From NCBI GenBank assembly GCA_036390755.1, contig DASWBH010000389.1, positions 1 through 64,000 of the forward strand: a stretch of DNA of 64,000 nucleotides, in the 5' to 3' direction. How positions within the stretch are numbered: the stretch's first letter is position 1; every line of letters begins with the position of its first letter. Shown piece by piece: positions 15,401-23,721 of this stretch. This DNA is from DASVHS01 sp036390755. GTDB lineage: Bacteria > Acidobacteriota > Thermoanaerobaculia > Gp7-AA8. The notes under the pieces are model-generated. The model was not told where the DNA came from, did not search any database, and saw only the letters and a list, made by a program, of their open reading frames with translations. Made by a program: the position numbers and the translations under genes.

Positions 15401-18400
15401 CAGCGGACCGATTCCGTCTTCGCCGTCACCGGCTTCGCGGAAATTACGGGAGCGAAACGCCTCGGCGTCGATGTTCACGGCGACCTCGAAGCGGCGCTGC
15501 TGCAGCTGTTCATGAAAGACGTTCGCGCAGACGGCCACGTGGCGCTCGCGCTGTCGATCCGTGGAACGCTCGCGGCGCCCGCACTGCACGGCACCGCCGA
15601 GCTGCAGAACGCGCAGGTGAAGTTCGCCGGCTTCCCGCAGCTGATCGACAACATCAACGGCACGCTCGTCTTCAACGGCGAGCGCGTCGACATCGACTCG
15701 CTCCGCGCGATGGTCGGCGGCGGCACAGTCGTCGCGGGCGGTTTCGTCACCCTCGCCGGAATGACGCCGAGCCAGTTCGGAGTGACGCTGCAGGGAACGA
15801 ACGTCTCGATCCGCTACTACGAAGGGCTGACGGTCGAAGGGACGTTCAACCTGCGCGTCGGCGGCGATCTCGAGCGCATGACCGTGACCGGCGACGCGAA
15901 CGTGACGCGCGCGCTCTACTTCAAGGACTTCAACTTCCAGCAGTCGCTGCTCAACGTCGTGCTGTCGCGCCGGGGAGTGACGCCGATCGTGGCGGCGTCG
16001 TGGCAGGATCGTGTGGGCCTTCGGCTTCACGTCGTCGCGCCGAACACGCTCGCGGTCCGGAACAACGTCGCGAACGTCACCGGCAGCGCTGAGGTCGATG
16101 TCACAGGCACCCTGGCGAATCCGGTCATCATCGGCGACGTCACGCTCAACGAAGGCGGCACGGTCACATTCCAGAGTGTCGATTACCGTGTCATGCGCGG
16201 CACGATCAACTTCCAGAATCCGTTTCGCATCGATCCCTACTTCGACGTCACGCTCGAAGGCCGGGTCTCCGGCGGCATCTCGGAGATTGAGACGGGCCCG
16301 CTCGACGTCACCGTCAACATCACCGGCACGCTCGACCGCATTTCGCCGACGATCACGAGCGACCCCCCCGCCAGCGACATCACGTTGTTCTCCATCCTTG
16401 GCTTCGGCTCGCTGTCGCGCCAGGGCACCGGAACGGCCGGAGCGCAAAACATTCCGGGCGTCGGTCAGTCGCTGCTGATCCAGAGCCTCGCGTCCGCGCT
16501 CGGATCGCGCATCTTCCCGTTCGCTGACTCGTTCACCTACGACCCCGGCCAGCTCGACACGTCGCTCGGCGCGGGCCGCAAAGTCTCGTTCGAGAAACGT
16601 GTCTCGAACGCCGTGCGGCTGTTCGTCGTCTACAACCTCGATAACGCGAAGGCGCGCGAAGTTGTGGAGTGGGCGGCGAACCGCGACTGGACGATGCAGC
16701 TGACGAACGATCAGTCGGCGAACCAGTACCGCGTCGACGCCCGTTTCCGCAGGCTCTACGAAGGCCGCTGGTCCCTCGGCGGTCACGGACGCGGCGCCGA
16801 GATCTTTCCGCTCGCCTCGATCACGGCCGTGCTTTCGCCGACGACGATGACTCCGGCGGCACCCCCGCTTCCGACGACCGCAGTCGCCGGCGTTCCCACG
16901 GGTTCTCCCGTGACGAGCGTGCAGTTCCGGTTCGATAAGCCGCTGGCGACGACGACGCTCGCGCAGTACGTCACGGTGAAAACCGGTCAGCCGCTTTCGC
17001 TGCGCGACGTGCAGAACACGATCAAGGCGCTGTTCGCCACCGGCAATTTCCGCGACGTTCGCGTCGATGCGACACCCGCAGCGAACGGAGTTCAGGTCAC
17101 CGTTTCGCTGTATCTCAACTATCGCGTCGGGAAGATCGTGTACGACGGGATCAGCGGCTCCGGGCGAACCCGGGCGACGCGCGATCTTCGCGTCCACTCC
17201 GGCGACGTGCTCTCGCTCAACGCCCTCGACAACGGCGCGGCGTCGATTCAGGAAGAGCTGAACCGCGACGGCTACCTCGAAGCTGCGGTCGATCCGGAGA
17301 CGACATTCCTTCAGGACCGCAATATCGCCGACATCACGTTCCACGTGACGACCGGACCGCGTGCAAAGGTCGGCAGCGTGACCGTTGCCGGAAATCTCGC
17401 GCCGTTCTCGGAGCAGGAGCTGATCGGACGGATGAAGGAGAAGCCGGGTGCGATGTTCCGGCTGCTCGACGCGCGATCCGACGCCGACCGGATGAAGAAC
17501 TACGTCGTCCGGCGCGATTACCGGCGCGCAGACGTCGCCTTCGACTCCGATACGTACGACGCGGCGTCGAAGACCGTCGCGCTGCGCTATCACGCCACGA
17601 TCGGACCGGTCGTGAAAGTCGAAGTCACCGGCGTGCCGCGCAGTGCGGTCCGCAAAGTCCTGCCGTTCGCGAGAAACCAGGAGTACAGCGAAGACGCCAT
17701 CGACCGCGCCGCCGACAACATCGTCCAGCTCTATCAGGAGCGCGGCTACATCAACGCCGCGGTCGACACGGAGAACCACCAGACCGACAACACGTGGGTG
17801 ACCACGTTCAACGTGCGGCCGGGCCAGCGCTTTCACCTGACCGGGGTCACGTTCACGGGCAACATCAAAGTGTCGGACAAGAGCCTCGCGGCGCAGATTC
17901 AGACCGCGCCGAGCGGCGGGATCCGGAGCCTGCTTTCAACCATCTTCCGCCGCTCGACCGGCGTCACCCGGGCACAACTCAGCGCCGATCGGGACGCGAT
18001 CGAGTCGTACTACCGAATGCAGGGATTCTCGATCGCGACGGTCGCCACTCCGGTCGCGAACACGCATCCGGACGGCACGTTGACGATCGACTTCCCCATC
18101 GACGAGGGGCCGCAGACGGTCGTGGCGGGGGTGATGATCGAAGGCACCGCGCAGGTCGATGCTGCGAAACTGCCGCATCTGCAGGTCAAGCCCGGCGCAC
18201 CGCTCAATCCGCAGCTCGTCCGCACCGACGTGCTCACGCTGCAATCGTTCTACGCCGATCGCGGCAACGCCGAAGTGCAGATCACGCCGCGCATCGACGT
18301 GAGCGCCGACAAGACCGCGGCGCATGTGTCGTACGTGATCGCCGAAGGACCGCGCATCAAAGTCGACGAAGTGATCGTCCGCGGGAACACGTACACGGAT

Positions 18401-19702
18401 TCGGATGTGATCCTGCGTCAGTCCGAGCTCGATAAGGGCGATCCGTTCAGCTACACGAACATCCTCGAGGCGCAGCGCAATCTCTATCGCCTCGGCATAT
18501 TCAACCGCGTCGACATTCAGCCCGAGCAGGCCGGGACGTCGCTGGCTGAACGCAACATCCTCATTTCGGTCGAGGAGGGGAAGGACGTCACCGCGAGCGG
18601 ATCGCTCGGTCTGCTGGCCGAAAGCGGCAGCCAGAATGGACATCGGATCGTCTCGCCGCGACTGGCCGGCGCTCTCGCCCATCGCAATCTCTTCGGCACG
18701 GGCCGGTATCTCGGGTTCGAGGGTGTCTACGCGCCCGGGACGGATCGCGAGGCATACCTGACTTATCGCGAGCCGTTCGTCGGGCGGCTGGACATCCCGG
18801 TGCAGGTCACCATCTTCCAGACCGACGACTTCACGCGGAAGGAGGCGCGCATCCAGCAGCGAGGAACGGCGATCGAAGCGTCGCGAGTGGTCTTCCTGCG
18901 CACGCGCTGGTCCGTGCAGTACCAGTACAAGATCTCCGACTGTAAAGAAGGGCTGATCTGCGCGTCGATCAACAAGGATCCGAACGCGCCGGTCCTCGAC
19001 CTGCCGCGCACGCTGCTGAACATCCAGATTTCGAGCGTCACGCCTACGTTCTTCTGGGATACGCGCGACGACATCGTCGACCCGCACCATGGCTTCTTCA
19101 CCAGCGCCTCAGCGACCTACGCGTTCCCGCTGTTCGCGGCGAAGAGCAACTTCACGAAGGAATTCGCGCAGGGCGCGTGGTATGTGCCGTTCACCACGCG
19201 AACGGTGCTCGCGCTGTCGGGGCGCCTCGGTCTCATTCAGCCGCGTGGCTTCGGCGACCAGCGAATCATTCCGCTGTCGGAGCGTTTCCTCGGCGGCGGC
19301 GAGACTTCGCATCGCGCGTTCCCGCTCGATCTTCTCGGCGATCTCTGCACGGACCCGGATGAGACGCGCCGCGGCCGCACGTGCGTTCCGACGCTGGCCG
19401 ATGTCGATCCCGATCCGAGGAAGGTTCGCCTTGCGCCGCTCGGCGGAAACGGACTGCTGATCGTCAATGCCGAATACCGCTTCCCGATCTTCGGACCTGT
19501 CGGCGCAGCGGTGTTCACCGATGTCGGCAACGTGTTCGGCACGTCGACGATCCACTTCGACGACTTGCGCTACGGACTCGGTGTCGGTATGCGCTACATC
19601 TCGCCGGTCGGGCCGCTGCGCTTCGACGTCGGCTTCCCGATCATGCGCCGCACGTACGAGCGGCCGTTCTCGTTCTCGCTGTCGCTCGGCTACGCGTTCT
19701 AG
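12473..19702 (+). CDS. TamB (DUF490) - POTRA - Omp85 (TamA/BamA-type) fusion protein
   Basis: 2,409 residues. In order: a cytoplasmic tail and one inner-membrane anchor (about 37-59); a very long beta-rich TamB-like periplasmic region (about 70-1390) ending in the family's C-terminal segment (SDPPASDITLFSILGFG near 1296-1312); several POTRA-like repeats (about 1440-2030; for example VKVDEVIVRGNTYTDSDVILRQSEL phrased in short helices and strands); and an Omp85 beta-barrel (about 2040-2409) ending in aromatic SLGYAF. The barrel's L6 signature (V/I)RG(F/Y) reads HRAF at 2280-2283, keeping the key Arg. In proteobacteria TamA and TamB are separate proteins cooperating in outer-membrane protein or lipid transport; here one chain would span both membranes. 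It starts 27 bases after glycerate kinase, probably co-transcribed. No frameshift is seen. Confidence 0.9.
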   Translation: MDESTQNSHTLFPHETGPGHHRSARERQRQGPMWGCLKAIVIVGVVGFVLLFLIIGGGWWYLGSRSFADLVSRRIAETLKARLGRDVSIGLVTIDREHLRQVVLNDVRIANAPGALNPYFATVKQVVITGGVDSFWGRKIKVGRIDVVEPKLWFEIYPAGSTLVHNFPRWNSGPPSRYEIVHIEMGMLYARNGMFTFLDRRHQITAVATNLTAQMKVTRAQDLYAGVVVSPLMTVSIQDYLPVNVDLRGGFRFTPGRLELQSIAMKGQGIQAFVSGSVAPLSEAAYNLRVTAQTDLDRIRQIFRVNKTLQGVVAIDSRLAGKAGTFTLDGGWVSADIIADAYELTKAKGHLNVTGDRTIVDVESARYGGGTIAAHYILTKYAEPYPMNVELRYKGVSVEQLFNDWTIRDTGLRAGASGTLTYHWNKDKILEGAGSGTATLAKNAVAFSGATYPIPVGGSTDFELDNGVVTFRRAELDTDASHISLTGTLRIADVYTNLQAKIHSSDFSELDRAGFNFAHSAGKKTYTLLGLGGAGDITGSVRGTLKTPEVVAHVSGTGTKYNNVLLGAADIDLHYDGTKSLLTFDRAIFSEAGGRLSLTGTLVFPDRGPSPQFDIAVDATNYPIDRAMAAVNLKLNVGGGVGTGKLIVTGTPDEGKVTFVNMTVQQGASQLRLAGDVNWLPGKGNVRFNLDIAAREFPVKSILTFLDLGTFPVTGNLTGTLHLEGPKSALQGAGAVTVRNGTIYGEPVNAATADINFTQGKLRATNINVTAPAGNIKGEAELNLTTNQFSYNITSSSIDLSRITLLQSLKGLLGGNVVLTSSGGGTFENPELVVEATLNQTTLRGLNYPADAPPPSLYIAIRGGRLIVRGSAANVLTIEGEGAVGQDMTVDGTVRVTITDIAKVLAMSPNTATIPAAGNAIVDLHLGGKLTSIEALRIDATVPTLSLRVSEHEFTPRAPLRIGLRDGRVVFDSFDLQRTDSVFAVTGFAEITGAKRLGVDVHGDLEAALLQLFMKDVRADGHVALALSIRGTLAAPALHGTAELQNAQVKFAGFPQLIDNINGTLVFNGERVDIDSLRAMVGGGTVVAGGFVTLAGMTPSQFGVTLQGTNVSIRYYEGLTVEGTFNLRVGGDLERMTVTGDANVTRALYFKDFNFQQSLLNVVLSRRGVTPIVAASWQDRVGLRLHVVAPNTLAVRNNVANVTGSAEVDVTGTLANPVIIGDVTLNEGGTVTFQSVDYRVMRGTINFQNPFRIDPYFDVTLEGRVSGGISEIETGPLDVTVNITGTLDRISPTITSDPPASDITLFSILGFGSLSRQGTGTAGAQNIPGVGQSLLIQSLASALGSRIFPFADSFTYDPGQLDTSLGAGRKVSFEKRVSNAVRLFVVYNLDNAKAREVVEWAANRDWTMQLTNDQSANQYRVDARFRRLYEGRWSLGGHGRGAEIFPLASITAVLSPTTMTPAAPPLPTTAVAGVPTGSPVTSVQFRFDKPLATTTLAQYVTVKTGQPLSLRDVQNTIKALFATGNFRDVRVDATPAANGVQVTVSLYLNYRVGKIVYDGISGSGRTRATRDLRVHSGDVLSLNALDNGAASIQEELNRDGYLEAAVDPETTFLQDRNIADITFHVTTGPRAKVGSVTVAGNLAPFSEQELIGRMKEKPGAMFRLLDARSDADRMKNYVVRRDYRRADVAFDSDTYDAASKTVALRYHATIGPVVKVEVTGVPRSAVRKVLPFARNQEYSEDAIDRAADNIVQLYQERGYINAAVDTENHQTDNTWVTTFNVRPGQRFHLTGVTFTGNIKVSDKSLAAQIQTAPSGGIRSLLSTIFRRSTGVTRAQLSADRDAIESYYRMQGFSIATVATPVANTHPDGTLTIDFPIDEGPQTVVAGVMIEGTAQVDAAKLPHLQVKPGAPLNPQLVRTDVLTLQSFYADRGNAEVQITPRIDVSADKTAAHVSYVIAEGPRIKVDEVIVRGNTYTDSDVILRQSELDKGDPFSYTNILEAQRNLYRLGIFNRVDIQPEQAGTSLAERNILISVEEGKDVTASGSLGLLAESGSQNGHRIVSPRLAGALAHRNLFGTGRYLGFEGVYAPGTDREAYLTYREPFVGRLDIPVQVTIFQTDDFTRKEARIQQRGTAIEASRVVFLRTRWSVQYQYKISDCKEGLICASINKDPNAPVLDLPRTLLNIQISSVTPTFFWDTRDDIVDPHHGFFTSASATYAFPLFAAKSNFTKEFAQGAWYVPFTTRTVLALSGRLGLIQPRGFGDQRIIPLSERFLGGGETSHRAFPLDLLGDLCTDPDETRRGRTCVPTLADVDPDPRKVRLAPLGGNGLLIVNAEYRFPIFGPVGAAVFTDVGNVFGTSTIHFDDLRYGLGVGMRYISPVGPLRFDVGFPIMRRTYERPFSFSLSLGYAF

Positions 19703-19941
19703 AACGACGGCTGCACGCTGTCGGCCGCGGCCTGTGCGCGCTCGCTCTCGAGCCGGGCCACGCGAGCGCGCAGTTCACCGATCTCGTTGTGCAGCTTCGT
19801 GAGCTCGTCTTTGACCGCTTCGCGCGCCATCTCCTGCAGCTTCGCGTTGAGGCGCTGCATCTGCTCAGACGAAAAAGTCGTCAGCCGGTTGAACGGCTCG
19901 CCAAAGATCTCGCGGAGGAACTGCTCGAAGTCCTGAGCCAT
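19699..19941 (-). CDS. Small coiled-coil protein of unknown function
   Basis: 80 residues, almost wholly helical: MAQDFEQFLREIFGEPFNRL, then a long charged heptad-like stretch (KLHNEIGELRARVARLESERA). It recalls the layout of BMFP/UbiK-type accessory coiled coils, but the similarity is too weak to name it. The ATG at 19941 is the natural start, since upstream sequence in this frame lies within the S9 peptidase gene. It follows that gene by 37 bases. Its stop shares the CTAG tetranucleotide with the stop of the convergent TamB-Omp85 gene. Confidence 0.6.
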   Translation of the reverse strand: MAQDFEQFLREIFGEPFNRLTTFSSEQMQRLNAKLQEMAREAVKDELTKLHNEIGELRARVARLESERAQAAADSVQPSF

Positions 19942-19978
19942 GATGCCGAACACGGCAGCAAGCAGAATGCCTGAACGA

Positions 19979-22129
19979 CTAACCGTGTGGTTTCTGATCC
20001 GGCTTCCCTTGCGGATTCTCCGGCGCCTTTGCCTCTTCGTCGACGCGCTTGCCGGTCGAAGTGTCGAATACGGCATTGCGCAGGAACGATTCGGTCGTCC
20101 ACGGCGCCCCTCCACCACCCACGTACTTGTGGAACCACTCCAGATGCGCCGTGTAGTACAGCGCCATCTCGTACCAGTTCGGCCAGTGTCCCGACTCGGA
20201 GAAGACGATCAGGCGCGACGGCACGCCCATCTTCTGCAGCGACGTGAACATCTGCAGCCCCTGCGTGTATGGAACGCGGAAGTCGAGCTCGCCCGTCAGC
20301 ACCATGCACGGCGTCTTGAAGTTCTGTACGTAATTCGACGGCGACCACTTCTGGTACAGCTCCGAATTCCAGGGCTGTCCCTTCAGGTCCCACTCCGGAA
20401 ACCACAGCTCCTCGGTCGCGCCATAGAACGACCGCAGATCGAAGAGGCCCATCATCGACGCGATCGCCTTGAATCGCGTGGTGTGTCCTTCGAACCAGTT
20501 CATCATGTAGCCGCCGTACGACCATCCCATCGCGGCCATCCGGTCGCGATCGACATACGGAAGCTTCTCCAGAGCGTCGGTGACGAGCATGAGGTCGTCG
20601 AACGGCTTCCCGCCCCAGTCGCCGGAGATCTCGGCCGTGAACTCCTGGCCGAAGCCGGTCGAGCCGTGCGGATTCGGGAACGCGACTACGTAACCGGCGC
20701 CCGGATAGACCTGCCAGTCGCCGCGGAACGAATCGGCCCATAGCGACTGCGGTCCGCCGTGCACGTTCAGAATCAACGGGTACTTCCTGTTCGGATCGAA
20801 GTCGTGCGGCTTGACGATGAAGACCTGGATCCGCGCGCCGTCCGTTCCGGTCACCCACATCACCTCGGCGGGCCGGATGTCGACTTCGTTCACGATCGCG
20901 TCGTTCAGATGCGAGATGCGGCTGCGCGCCGGCGTCGTCGTGAAATCGGAGCGGTAGACCTCGCTCGGCTCGCCGACCGAGCGGCCGATGTAGTAGATCG
21001 TTCGGCCGCCGCCGGCGATCCGGAATGCGTCGACGGTGCGATCGGAGAACACGCGCGTGCTCGTGCCGGTCGCGACGTCGACCCTGAAGAATGGATTGAT
21101 GCCTTCGACCGCTCCGGTGAAGTAGATCGTTCGCGAGTCGTCGCTCCAGTCGAAGTCGTCGATCCAGTTGTTGAAGCCGGGCGTGACGATGCGCGACGTG
21201 CCCGCGCGCCGGTCGTACACGGCCAGCTGAAAGAGGCTCGACTCGTATCCGGGATCGCGCTGCCGCCGGTAGGCGATGTAGCGCCCGTCCGGCGAGTATT
21301 TCGGACTGCCGTCGAATGCCTTGTTGTCGGCCGTGATATCGCGCGGGGTGCCGGGATTGGTTACCGAGATCAGATACAGATCGTTGTTGGTCGACGCCGC
21401 CGGGACCGGATCGGGATTTCCCGCGACCGCCAGCTCGGATCCATCAGGTGAAAAGTCGTATTGCAGAGGTCCTCCGAGCTGGAACGGCGGGAAGTCTTTC
21501 GATCCGGGAGTGAGATCGCGCGTCCTGCCGCTGTCGACTTCGACGATCCAGGTGTGCGTCACGGTCCCGTCTTTCCATGACTTCCAGTGACGATAGAGGA
21601 GCTGATCGGCTGTGTGCGCCTTCAGCTTCCCGTTGTTCCAGCGATCGGCAACGCGCTTGTTGCACGCGTCGTCGCCGTTGCACTCCGGATAGACGTCGGT
21701 CGAGAACGCGATCCGCTTTCCGTCGGGCGACCAGACCGGATCGGAGACACCGGTCGAGATGTTCGTCAGCTCGCGCGGCTCGCCGCCGCCGAGGGGCAGC
21801 AGATACAGATTTCCGAGGCCGTCCTTCGTGCGGACGAACGAGAGATACCGGTTGTCGGGCGAAAAGCCGGGCGATGAATCGAGATCGCCCGACGTGACCT
21901 GATGCGGATCGCTGCCGTCGGCTCCGGCCATCCAGATGCGCGTCGTGCGTTTGCCGTGCGGCAGATCGGTCGTGGCGACGGTGAACGCGACGCGGCGCTC
22001 GTCGTGCGAAAGCGCGAGCTCGGTCACTGAGCGGAGGCGGTAGAGGTCCTCGATCGTGAACGCGCGTTTCTGCGCGAACAGCGGCAGCGCGACGAGGAGA
22101 AGGGCGGCAGACAGAGCGAGTTTTCTCAT
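19979..22129 (-). CDS. Secreted S9-family (prolyl oligopeptidase-like) peptidase
   Basis: 716-residue serine peptidase with a signal peptide (LALSAALLLVALPLFAQ, cleavage near residue 20). The N-terminal two thirds form a TolB/WD-like beta-propeller with repeated S-P-D-G-x motifs (FSPDNRYLSF, WSPDGKRIAF, YSPDGRYIAY). The C-terminal alpha/beta hydrolase has nucleophile Ser537 in MGWSYGGYMMNW, acid Asp in LTGELDFRVPYTQG and His in SESGHWPNW. This is the acylaminoacyl-peptidase/DPP-like group. Periplasmic peptide scavenging is likely but the substrate is unknown. ATG 22129 is chosen because it gives a proper signal peptide; longer in-frame readings run into fabI on the other strand. Divergent from fabI. 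Confidence 0.92.
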   Translation of the reverse strand: MRKLALSAALLLVALPLFAQKRAFTIEDLYRLRSVTELALSHDERRVAFTVATTDLPHGKRTTRIWMAGADGSDPHQVTSGDLDSSPGFSPDNRYLSFVRTKDGLGNLYLLPLGGGEPRELTNISTGVSDPVWSPDGKRIAFSTDVYPECNGDDACNKRVADRWNNGKLKAHTADQLLYRHWKSWKDGTVTHTWIVEVDSGRTRDLTPGSKDFPPFQLGGPLQYDFSPDGSELAVAGNPDPVPAASTNNDLYLISVTNPGTPRDITADNKAFDGSPKYSPDGRYIAYRRQRDPGYESSLFQLAVYDRRAGTSRIVTPGFNNWIDDFDWSDDSRTIYFTGAVEGINPFFRVDVATGTSTRVFSDRTVDAFRIAGGGRTIYYIGRSVGEPSEVYRSDFTTTPARSRISHLNDAIVNEVDIRPAEVMWVTGTDGARIQVFIVKPHDFDPNRKYPLILNVHGGPQSLWADSFRGDWQVYPGAGYVVAFPNPHGSTGFGQEFTAEISGDWGGKPFDDLMLVTDALEKLPYVDRDRMAAMGWSYGGYMMNWFEGHTTRFKAIASMMGLFDLRSFYGATEELWFPEWDLKGQPWNSELYQKWSPSNYVQNFKTPCMVLTGELDFRVPYTQGLQMFTSLQKMGVPSRLIVFSESGHWPNWYEMALYYTAHLEWFHKYVGGGGAPWTTESFLRNAVFDTSTGKRVDEEAKAPENPQGKPDQKPHG

Positions 22130-22173
22130 CGCGCGACGCCGCAGCAATTCGCAGGCCGTCAGGCAAGCTGGGC

Positions 22174-22179
22174 TATCAT
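22174..22179 (+). promoter_or_regulatory. Putative -10 box of fabI (leaderless type)
   Basis: TATCAT ends 8 bases before the fabI ATG at 22188, and no ribosome-binding site is seen. Confidence 0.5.
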
Positions 22180-22187
22180 CCGCGCTC

Positions 22188-22961
22188 ATGCCGCTGCTGG
22201 AAGGCAAGACGGGCCTGATCTTCGGCGTCGCCAATAAGCGGTCCATCGCGTGGGCGATCGCCCAGGCGCTCTCGCGCGAAGGGATGCGGCTGGCATTCAC
22301 GTATCAGGGCGAACGGCTGAAGGAAGGCGTCGAGAGTCTCACCACGACCCTGGATGGCTCCGTGCTTCTGCCGTGCGACGTCACGAACGATCAGGAGATC
22401 GAGACGGTTTACCGCGAAGTGGACGCGAAGTTCGGCCGTCTGGACGCGCTCGTCCACTCGGTTGCGTTCGCGCCGCGCGAGGATCTCGAGAATGAATTCG
22501 TGCGGACGTCGCGCGACGGCTTCAAGACCGCGCACGATATCTCCGCGTATTCACTCGTGGCGTTGACGCGCGCGGCGGTGCCGCTGATGGAGAAGAACGG
22601 CGGCGGCGCAGTGCTGGCGATGACGTACTACGGCGCCGAAAAAGCGGTGGAAGGCTACAACCTCATGGGCGTCGCCAAGGCGTCGCTCGAAGCATCCGTC
22701 CGCTACCTCGCCGCGAACCTCGGACCGAAGAACATCCGCGTCAACGCGATCTCCGCCGGGCCCGTGAACACGCTCGCCGCGCGCGGCATCAAAGGATTCA
22801 CGGGCATGCTCCATCATCACGCCGAGAGAGCGCCGCTGCGCCGCAACGTCGAGCTCGAAGAGATCGGCAACGCGGCGCTGTTCCTGGCTTCTCCGATGTC
22901 CTCCGGCATCACCGGCGAAGTGATGTTCGTCGACGCCGGCTACAACATCATCGGACTTTAG
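22188..22961 (+). CDS. fabI: Enoyl-[acyl-carrier-protein] reductase (NADH)
   Basis: Final reduction of each fatty-acid elongation cycle, in the cytosol; the triclosan/isoniazid target family. The 257-residue SDR protein has the FabI nucleotide motif GLIFGVANKRSIAWAIA and the active-site Tyr147, Tyr157 and Lys164 (Y-x6-K in GYNLMGVAK), matching the E. coli spacing. The C-terminal segment GITGEVMFVDAGYNIIGL is typical. The ATG at 22188 fits the normal N-terminus; a 44-residue upstream extension in the same frame has no homology and overlaps the divergent peptidase gene. Confidence 0.96.
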   Translation: MPLLEGKTGLIFGVANKRSIAWAIAQALSREGMRLAFTYQGERLKEGVESLTTTLDGSVLLPCDVTNDQEIETVYREVDAKFGRLDALVHSVAFAPREDLENEFVRTSRDGFKTAHDISAYSLVALTRAAVPLMEKNGGGAVLAMTYYGAEKAVEGYNLMGVAKASLEASVRYLAANLGPKNIRVNAISAGPVNTLAARGIKGFTGMLHHHAERAPLRRNVELEEIGNAALFLASPMSSGITGEVMFVDAGYNIIGL

Positions 22962-22970
22962 GGAGAAGAG

Positions 22971-23168
22971 ATGGCCGTCAATCCGCGCGAGAATGTCAAA
23001 AGCAAAGGTTTCTGGGATGGCGGAGGCTCCGGCCACGGCACGAACAAAGAATCCTCAGGCCGGCCGAGCGGTCTGCCCGGCACGCGCAAACCAAAAGTCG
23101 CGGGCGTGAACACCGACGTTGAATTTCCGCCGGACGACCAGAGCAAACCTCAGGAACCGAAGAGCTAG
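22971..23168 (+). CDS. Small hydrophilic hypothetical protein
   Basis: 65 residues rich in Gly, Pro, Lys and Ser, with no hydrophobic core and probably disordered. It starts 9 bases after the fabI stop behind a good GGGAGAAGAG ribosome-binding site, which argues that it is translated and co-transcribed with fabI. I recognise no family and propose no function. Confidence 0.6.
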   Translation: MAVNPRENVKSKGFWDGGGSGHGTNKESSGRPSGLPGTRKPKVAGVNTDVEFPPDDQSKPQEPKS

Positions 23169-23209
23169 TCGTCTTGCTCGTGGCACCTCGGCGACACTCT
23201 CAAGAAGGC

Positions 23210-23292
23210 AGGAATGGAGCGAGCAATCCGGGCGACGGATGACTCGATCGTGCCGCCCGCCTCCCAGATCCCTCGCTCACGCTCGGGATGAC
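23210..23292. repeat. Palindromic repeat family 1, degenerate copy
   Basis: The right side (CCCAGATCCCTCGC then CTCGGGATGAC) has the same organisation as the family-1 copies. The left side (GGAATGGAGCGAGCAATCCGGG) is a weaker inverted match. It fills most of the 127-base gap between the small fabI-linked gene and the convergent pseudopilin operon, where it could act as a terminator. Confidence 0.6.
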
Positions 23293-23295
23293 AGA

Positions 23296-23721
23296 TCACT
23301 GCTCGTGGATCGTGTAGTCGATCTTCACCGACCCGCTCGCGTCGATTCTCCCCTGGACCTTCACGGTCGACTTCTGCTTCATCACGCCGATGGCCAGACC
23401 CTCGCCTTCGAGCAGGAAGTCGTTGCTGTTGCGTCTGAGCGTGCCGGTCATCGTTCCCTGGAAGTCGTTCGCGTTCACCGTCGCGTTGTTGCGGACGACG
23501 ATCTGGAACGCGGCGAGCTCGGCGCCATTTTCCGCGAGCGCCTGCGCCACGACGTGAGCGCGGAACCGCTGCGCTTCCCCCAGCGCGCGCGACGAATCCA
23601 TCAGCAGCAGCTCCATCAGCGCGAAGTAGAGCATCGCGAGAACGAGCGCTGTGATGAGCACGTAACCGCGCTCGCGGCGGTCAGTCGTGGGCGCGCGGCT
23701 GAAGATATTGATCGATCGCAA
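23296..23721 (-). CDS. PilX/PulK-like minor pseudopilin
   Basis: About 141 residues. RRERG followed by YVLITALVLAMLYFALMELL is a prepilin-type leader and hydrophobic stalk of the PilX_N kind: no Glu at +5, as in PulK-like tip pilins. Next come SSRALGEAQRFRAHVVAQALAENGAELA and a small beta domain. The exact start is uncertain; no ATG is well placed, and the TTG at 23721 gives a 41-base overlap with the preceding gene, as expected for translational coupling. It is the last gene of a three-gene pseudopilin operon. Confidence 0.7.
   Translation of the reverse strand: MRSINIFSRAPTTDRRERGYVLITALVLAMLYFALMELLLMDSSRALGEAQRFRAHVVAQALAENGAELAAFQIVVRNNATVNANDFQGTMTGTLRRNSNDFLLEGEGLAIGVMKQKSTVKVQGRIDASGSVKIDYTIHEQ

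Noticed and set aside
15266..17836. 856-codon open frame antisense to the TamB-Omp85 gene (also 13643-15247 and 17936-19090)
   Set aside because: High GC keeps antisense frames open; the translations are Arg/Asp/Glu-rich without domains, whereas the plus-strand frame is continuous and full of family motifs.
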